Below, in pieces: positions 28,098 to 32,809 of a stretch of DNA of 32,809 nt. Where the stretch lies: the NCBI GenBank assembly GCA_003427395.1, contig BFEA01000157.1, positions 2,259,309 through 2,292,117 of the forward strand, read 5' to 3'. The notes beneath the pieces are model-generated. The model was not told where the DNA came from. It made no database searches and was given only the letters and a program-made list of their open reading frames with translations. The DNA is from Chara braunii. Lineage: Eukaryota; Streptophyta; Charophyceae; Charales; Characeae. Every line of letters starts with the position of its first letter. Position 1 is the stretch's first letter. Made by a program: the position numbers and the translations under genes.

Positions 28098-29129
28098 GAC
28101 CTGCAGGAACGAGTTAAGGAAGCGTATGCGCAGGACCCTATCTATAGAGACCTCCTCAAGCGAGTAAGGGAGGCCCCAGAGACCGAGCTAGATTACCGCA
28201 CTACTGATGGACTACTATTCGAGAAGACTAACGTAGTTGACCGCCTGTGCATTCCCAATAGTGAAGAGGTCCGTAGTCTGATCCTAGGAGAGTGTCACGA
28301 CACAGAGGGTCATTTTGGTTGGCAAAAGACTCTAGCCAACCTGATGCACCCGTACACCTGGCCCGGGATGAAGAATGACTGCATAGAATATGTTCGCAGT
28401 TGCAAAGTTTGCCAAAGGAATAAGACTACGACGCGTGCCCCGCTAGGTCTTCTCAGACCCTTGCCTATTCCCGATCAGTCAGGAGATTCAGTGTCCATCG
28501 ACTTCGTGGACGCTGGCATCAAGAGTAGGCATGGCAAGAGCCAAGTTATGGTGATTGTCGATAGATTTAGCAAGTATGTTGTTTTTGTACCTTTGCCCTT
28601 AGAGGCACGAACCGAGTTAGTGATCCGCAAGTTTTTTTATCATTGGGTCAGTGAGCACGGGGTCCCATTGTCCATAGTTAGTGATAGAGACACCCGGTTC
28701 ACAAGTCAGAACTGGCAGGAATTGATGAGAGTCTATGGCTCTAAGTTGTTGATGTCGTCTGGCCGACATCCAGAGACCAACGGTCAGACTGGACAGATGA
28801 ATAAGATCCTGCAGCAAGTTCTAAGAATGTACATTAGACCAGATTAAGTTGACTGGGATGAGATGCTCCCCAAGGTAGCCAGTGCTTACAACAATAGTGT
28901 GCATTTGTCTACGTGCCGCACTCCCAACGAACTACACAAGTCCTTTAGGCCGCGCAGGCCGTTTGAAGGACTTAACCGGGACCAGATTCACAGGCTACCG
29001 CCCGGTACTCGGGAGTTTGCTATCCAGCACGAGAAAGAACTAGCTACTATTGTAGAGAACCTCAGGAAGGCCCAGCATAGGATTGTAGAGCAAGCTAACA
29101 AACATCGCGCCCATCACAGTTCCAAGTAA
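28098..29129 (+). pseudogene. pol: Integrase (zinc-binding and catalytic core) region of pol
   Basis: The HHCC zinc-binding motif is present (CHDTEGHFGWQK with CKVCQ). The core shows VSIDFVD with the first Asp (about 28500) and IVSDRDTRFTS with the second (28683). At the D,D(35)E position the family's Glu is Gly: the codon at 28791 is GGA within NGQTGQMNK. The frame then meets a TAA at 28845, resumes in the same phase, and ends at 29129, where the phase changes. A 4-residue-spaced His pair and the rest of the fold look normal. With the catalytic Glu lost and a stop in the core, this integrase should not work. Confidence 0.9.
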
Positions 29130-29587
29130 GCGACTTAGTCTGGGTCAAAGCTAAAGAGTTCGCTCCTGAGGAGAACATCTCGCAAAAGTTACTGCCCGCG
29201 TACAGAGGACCGTGGCCAGTTCTAGAAGTCAAGGGCAGAGAGGATGGTCCTTCATATTCAGTAGAGATTCCACTACACCTCCACACCTACCCAGTGTTTC
29301 ATGCGTCAAAGTTGTTGCCGTGCACAGTAAGTGATCAGTTTCCATCTAGGCGTTCCATGATCCCTCCAGACATGGATGGGAGGTACGACATTGACGGCAT
29401 TATAGGTGAAGATGTGTTTAGAACAGGAGGTCGAGGTCGTCCTCAAAAACAGTATAAAGTCAGATTTGCATATCAGGAACCAGAAGATGACTGGTGGTTC
29501 ACCAGAACTGAACTTCTAGAAACAGCTCCGGACATAGTTAAAGCCTACGAAAGAGACAAGAAAGGTAAAGGTCCTGCCTTGGACTGA
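29105..29587 (+). pseudogene. pol: Integrase C-terminus plus chromodomain
   Basis: After a frame change near 29105-29115 the frame reads through SDLVWVKAKEFAP, a GPWPVLEV block (GPY/F-like module) and YPVFHASKLLPC. Then comes a chromodomain-like segment (about 29384-29552): YDIDGIIGED, QKQYKVRFAYQ, DDWWFTRTELL and IVKAYERD. These match the aromatic/hydrophobic frame of chromovirus chromodomains, with the usual W-E-P region altered to W-W-F-T. Such domains direct insertion by reading chromatin marks. The frame ends 38 bp before the 3' LTR; only a weak purine-rich primer tract is visible there. Confidence 0.8.
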
Positions 29588-29625
29588 AATATTCTCGGAG
29601 GACCTCGAATTTAGGCCGGCGCGAG

Positions 29626-30530
29626 TGAAACGGTATTCACCAGTTCGCAGTAGCTGACGCAGATCCCAGGGCTCGATCCCAGTTCCCCCACCTTACCTGT
29701 GTACAGTACCTGTGTCAACCCGTAGAGTTGAACCTGCGACCTGTAGGACCGCCAGTGGTAGGTAGGACATCGTAGGTTACAGGGTATAGGGGATTCGAAC
29801 TGTAGACCTGTCGGGTAGGAGTTTAGACAGTCCAGAGGTCTTAGCTGTAGGCGTTCCGAAGGGTCAAAGTCGTAGCTGCTACTTACCTGAAAGGGCAGAG
29901 TCGTAGCTGCTACAGTACCGAAAGGCCAAGTAGATGTTTCTAGAAGTGGCCTTTCGGAGTCAGCCCACTGTAGGTCGAGGCAAGTGGGCAAGTGGTGGAA
30001 GGCCACCGTGCAGAGTCAGCAGTCCCAGTCCAGTCAGTCAGGTCCAGTCAAGCAAGTACCATCTGGGACTGTGTACACCGTGGGCCAGGGTAACAGGGCA
30101 GACCAACGAGTCACAGAAGTATAAATCAAGAGGCNGCGGACANCCATTCATTCATTCNTGCGGAAGCCNTGCGGAAGCGCTGTCTCAGCGTCTTGTGCGA
30201 GGAGGTCTGCAGCAGGCCCGAAGTCGAAGTGGGCGAGAGTGACGAAGCATAGCCATAGCGCTAGGGTAGAGGCAGCTAGCGCTGCCATAGCTGTAGCTTA
30301 GGGCGAAGTGTGTGTGTGTTGAGTGAGTGTTTGGTGTGTCGCGTGTGGGATATCCAGGGTGATCCGGTGTGTGTGAACAGTGGGTTGTTGGGCGCTGAGT
30401 CGCCATAGCCAGTGGGAGTGAACTCTTACCTGGAAGCCATATCTCTGAGTATTGTGTGGGCGCATGTCGCCAGTTTGCTGTGCTGCTGTTTACACACATG
30501 AAAGGTGTGAATGAGACGAGTCTGATTGCA
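29626..30530 (+). repeat. 3' long terminal repeat (905 bp)
   Basis: TG...CA copy of the 5' LTR, one base shorter because of a C indel near 29680. A TATA box TATAAAT lies at 30120-30126. N characters at 30135, 30143, 30158 and 30169 correspond exactly to N in the 5' LTR (5469, 5477, 5492, 5503). Confidence 0.95.
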
Positions 30531-30535
30531 TGGGG
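30531..30535. repeat. Right target-site duplication TGGGG
   Basis: Matches 4954-4958 and follows the terminal CA of the 3' LTR without spacing. Confidence 0.85.
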
Positions 30536-30680
30536 ATTCCAAAACGGACGCGTCCGTGCTCAGCCTTCTTCTTGATCAGAGGGGCTGCAGAGCAAAACAG
30601 GGACGCGGCCGTTTTGTCTATGTCACCTCTGGAGACTGAAGGCCGCAAAATTTCTTTTAAGTGCAACAGCCTTGAGATGT
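30536..30680. other. Flanking DNA with a 14-bp palindrome
   Basis: ACGGACGCGTCCGT (30544-30557) is a perfect palindrome, and GGACGCGGCCG recurs at about 30602. No gene is seen. Confidence 0.6.
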
Positions 30681-30850
30681 CGTCTTCGAACTGACCAGCC
30701 CCCTTAAAAGGGGTGTACCAGCCCCTTTTAAGTTAAATCAACTCCAATGTACATGTCCTTTTGCAGGGGGCTGGTCTTCGAACTGACCAACCCCCCCTTA
30801 AAAGGTGTACCAGCCCCCTTAAAAGGTGTACCAGCCCCTTTTAAGGTAGA
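30681..30850. repeat. CCCCTTAAAAGG palindromic tandem repeats
   Basis: GTCTTCGAACTGACCA(G/A)CCCC occurs at 30681 and 30775 (a roughly 94-bp repeat). Within it GTGTACCAGCCCC(C)TT(TT)AA is repeated several times. GGGGGCTGGTC (30766-30776) can pair with GACCAACCCCC (30785-30795). The units resemble ends of a palindromic MITE-like family, which is inference. Confidence 0.8.
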
Positions 30851-31261
30851 TTCAGAGTTAGTTTCACTCATCATCTGATTCCATTGGAATGCGAACTTAG
30901 GGGTCTGCATTTCAACAGTTCATGGAGTGTGCCAACTGAGGTAGGCCACAAATTATAAATTGATTTTAATCATTTTATCCATGTACTATTTACCATTTAC
31001 TGAGTGGATTGGTTAAGCTACTGCAGTATGTGTGACTGCTTGTGGCTCCGCTGGCGGGGACCAAGCAACTGATCGAGTGCGATCAGTGTGAATCAAGTAT
31101 GTACCATACAGTATGTAGTATGTACGTAAGAGGCTGATCTTGTCTTGTTTCATGCGTGTTTGTGGGTCAGCTGACTGATTAACCAACTGATAGAGTGGAA
31201 TGTGAATCAAGCATGTAGTATGTACAATTTAGTATTTACATAAAACTTGATGAAAGGCCTT
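30851..31261. repeat. Flank with a diverged 118-bp tandem duplication
   Basis: AACTGAT(C/A)GAGTG followed by GTGAATCAAG(T/C)ATGTA occurs at 31067 and 31185, within otherwise unique AT-rich sequence. No gene is recognised. Confidence 0.6.
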
Positions 31262-31352
31262 TTTTCATGATGTATGCGTGTCATCCTTGCGCAGGGTCCA
31301 TGCTAATATTTTCTGTGTGTTGGTCCCAATTCAAACGGCTGTCGGGAAGGAC
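31262..31352 (-). pseudogene. U6: Nearly full-length U6-derived copy
   Basis: The minus strand reads GTCCTTCCCGAC, then GTTTGAATTGGGACC, a diverged ACAGA region, TATTAGCATGGACCCTGCGC and AAGGATGACACGCATA, the U6 order from 5' stem-loop to internal stem-loop and 3' region. The ACAGAGA box is damaged, so it is a pseudogene. A T/A-rich end near 31258-31266 corresponds to the U6 3' terminus. Confidence 0.85.
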
Positions 31353-31542
31353 ATGTACATTGAAGCTGATTAACCTCCATTGATGTTTTTTAGTGGCATA
31401 TTTGTAATGCCTCTTGTGATGCTGGTATTTAGCTTCGCCTTCATCATTTCGCTCCGTGTGGATGCGCTGTGCAGGTTATGGGACTTTCATCTGCACCTGA
31501 CCTGTTTCTTGAGGCACGTGCAATTCTCCACAGATGGCTGTT
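31353..31542. other. Unique flank, no recognised gene
   Basis: No repeat or supported ORF. The segment could include intronic or exonic host sequence, but no splice pair is convincing. Confidence 0.4.
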
Positions 31543-31950
31543 GACCACGTAAGGTCCTTGCTTCCCAAGGTATCCACTCAATCGAGCAAAATCAAGTCAC
31601 TGAAACTAAGTCATTAGCATGAACCTGGCTCAAATGGGGACCAAGTACCTTCTGCTAGAATAGCATGGAGCTGGCTCTCATGGGGGACCACGTAAGGTCC
31701 TTGCGTCCCAAGGTATCCTCTCAATCGAGGAGAATCAAGTCACTGCAACTCACTCATTAGCATGAACCTGGGTCAAATGCGGACACTGTACTTTCTGCTA
31801 GGATAGCATGAACCTGGCTCAAATAGGGAACCATGTGCATGTATACACAATCTATGCTAGCTACAGCATAATTGTATTCACATTGGGGTCTCATAGTGAG
31901 TGGTACCTTCCGCTAGAATTGCATGAACCTGGCTCAAATGCCGACCATGT
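31543..31950. repeat. 143-bp tandem duplication plus GCATGAACCTGGCTCAAAT repeats
   Basis: GACCACGTAAGGTCCTTGC starts at 31543 and 31686. GCATGAACCTGG(C/G)TCAAAT recurs near 31618, 31762, 31807 and 31921, and a variant near 31664, often followed by CTAGAAT(A/T). The period inside the second part shortens to about 45 and 114 bp. Confidence 0.85.
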
Positions 31951-32454
31951 ATGTGTATGCAACCAGTCTAGGCCAGCCACAACATACTGGTAATCAGAAG
32001 CACACAAAGGAATGGCGAGTTATTTCTGTAATCATGGTCTGAAGACTCTGAACAGAAGCTTTGATTTTTGTCCTTTTTTTTTTTTTTTTTTAATACCCTT
32101 CCCCTTCCCCTTGCCTGTTGATGGACAGAAGCTGAGATGAACCTTTCAAAAAAAAGGGGGGAAAGAAGAAGAAGAAGAAGAAGAAGAAGAAGAAGAAGAA
32201 GAAGAAGAAGAAAAGAAGAGCTGAATTATGCGTTGGGAGTCTGGGACTCTGGGGAGGGGTTTGATCAGCTTTGATGGACGATAGGCATTTATATAATTTT
32301 ATAATTTGATATGATCTATGAAAGATCTGCGAAGTGATGCAGCTAACATACTTCTCGCTCGTTATTTCTGCACTTTTTTTTAACTCATTCCATTTGCCGT
32401 CTCGATCATTTGTTAACTGATTTGCTCATTGTTCTTCTCATTTCATTGAACCAG
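31951..32454. other. Probable intron or intergenic sequence with simple repeats
   Basis: T run at 32073-32090 and (GAA)n at 32167-32212. The last 35 bases before 32455 are pyrimidine-rich and end in CAG, suitable as a 3' splice site. Confidence 0.5.
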
Positions 32455-32644
32455 GGGAGACTTCGGTTTGTGGCGGGTTCGAGGAGAGCTGATGGAGGCT
32501 CTTGCTGCTGAAGCATCCCAGCTGTCAGAGGACAGTGGTGATGGAGAAACAATCGCTGAACCAGTGGGTGGTCGCCGGAGCGAGCTGCCGTTGTTTGAGT
32601 ACTTCTTTCCTCGCCGCCTCCACAATCTTCTGTACACACTTAAT
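32455..32644 (+). CDS. Probable internal exon of a host gene, 190 nt
   Basis: A pyrimidine-rich tract ending TTGAACCAG precedes position 32455, and GTATGTTC, a near-ideal plant donor, follows 32644. Between them one phase (codons from 32456) is open for 63 codons without a stop, beginning GDFGLWRVRGELMEALAAEA, with an acidic/polar middle and ending FEYFFPRRLHNLLYTLN. The first base would complete a split codon, so the upstream intron would be phase 2 and the downstream intron phase 0. I do not recognise the protein family. Base composition is more balanced than the surrounding AT-rich DNA, as expected for an exon. If correct, the giant element lies within or near a plus-strand host gene. Confidence 0.5.
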
Positions 32645-32731
32645 GTATGTTCAATTGTTGATTTATTGATCTCATTCTGCCCTCATTACCCAATCATTGC
32701 TCCCTTCTCAATGCCTGCATGTCTCCTGCTT

Positions 32732-32737
<6 letters not shown>
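32645..32737. other. Start of the putative downstream intron
   Basis: T/C-rich sequence beginning with the GTATGT donor and leading into the CT microsatellite. Confidence 0.45.

Positions 32738-32809
<72 letters not shown>
32738..32809. repeat. (CT)n microsatellite
   Basis: Pure CT run to the end of the window; true length unknown. Confidence 0.98.

Larger units (their letters stand above)
4959..30530 (+). mobile_element. Giant Ty3/gypsy chromovirus LTR retrotransposon (about 25.6 kb)
   Basis: Complete structural unit: 5' LTR, primer-binding site, an 18-kb leader, gag-pol with chromodomain, 3' LTR and a matching TGGGG target duplication outside both LTRs. The order PR-RT-RH-IN-chromodomain places it in the chromovirus branch of Ty3/gypsy. 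Chromoviruses are usually well under 10 kb; this length approaches that of the largest plant LTR elements such as Ogre, which belong to a different lineage. Almost all the excess lies between the PBS and gag. Coding capacity is destroyed by stops, frameshifts and catalytic changes. A 265-N gap of unknown real size lies inside, and nested insertions or assembly merging are possible, but the matching TSD argues that both ends belong to one insertion. Confidence 0.85.

Overview
This is eukaryotic nuclear DNA from a repeat-rich genome, most likely of the plant lineage. The evidence is a Ty3/gypsy chromovirus with a chromodomain, a primer-binding site resembling plant initiator-tRNA-Met sites, a LINE fragment, several U6 snRNA-derived copies, long GA/CT microsatellites and one probable host exon with a canonical GTATGT donor. 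The texture suggests a streptophyte with a bloated genome (a charophyte such as Chara is my guess), but the sequence alone cannot fix the species. There is no prokaryotic gene organisation.

Layout. 1-4953, left flank: microsatellites, a palindrome-rich block (387-533), a tRNA-derived SINE-like unit (1834-2095), a nearly complete U6 copy bounded by 17-bp direct repeats (2710-2853), a second partial U6 (3112-3176) and a frameshifted LINE reverse transcriptase on the minus strand (about 3385-4480). 4954-30535: one very large LTR retrotransposon. It has 906/905-bp LTRs (4959-5864 and 29626-30530) bounded by a 5-bp target-site duplication TGGGG. Its gag-pol (23897-29587) is ordinary in size and order (coiled-coil/Gag/zinc knuckle, PR, RT, RNase H, IN, chromodomain) but carries stops, frameshifts and lost catalytic residues. 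30536-32809, right flank: TTAAAAGG palindromic repeats, another U6 copy (31262-31352, minus), tandem duplications and a probable 190-nt internal exon of a host gene (32455-32644).

The striking part is the roughly 18 kb between the 5' LTR and gag (5885-23896), where such elements usually have a short leader. It holds a possible transcription unit (TATA-like box at 7959, AATAAA at 14587) with several plus-strand ORFs. Two of these (81 and 83 codons) are evidently paralogous. It also holds a series of distinct tandem arrays: about 17 bp, 26 bp, 123 bp x6, and an eight-copy array at 17437-18116. In that last array each unit can fold into the same hairpin, and the outer stem changes sequence while staying complementary. 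Two minus-strand U6-derived pieces (20943-21157), strong hairpins (20122-20183) and an unsized 265-N gap inside a GA tract complete the region.

Interpretation. The two LTRs are almost identical (three substitutions and one indel at resolved bases, counted by hand), which suggests recent insertion, yet the polyprotein is multiply broken. This fits a non-autonomous element moved in trans, or an assembly that merged several copies. Four N characters at matching positions in both LTRs show that part of the LTR sequence comes from a shared consensus, so LTR age must be read with care. The accessory ORFs and hairpin array are the best candidates for undescribed biology.
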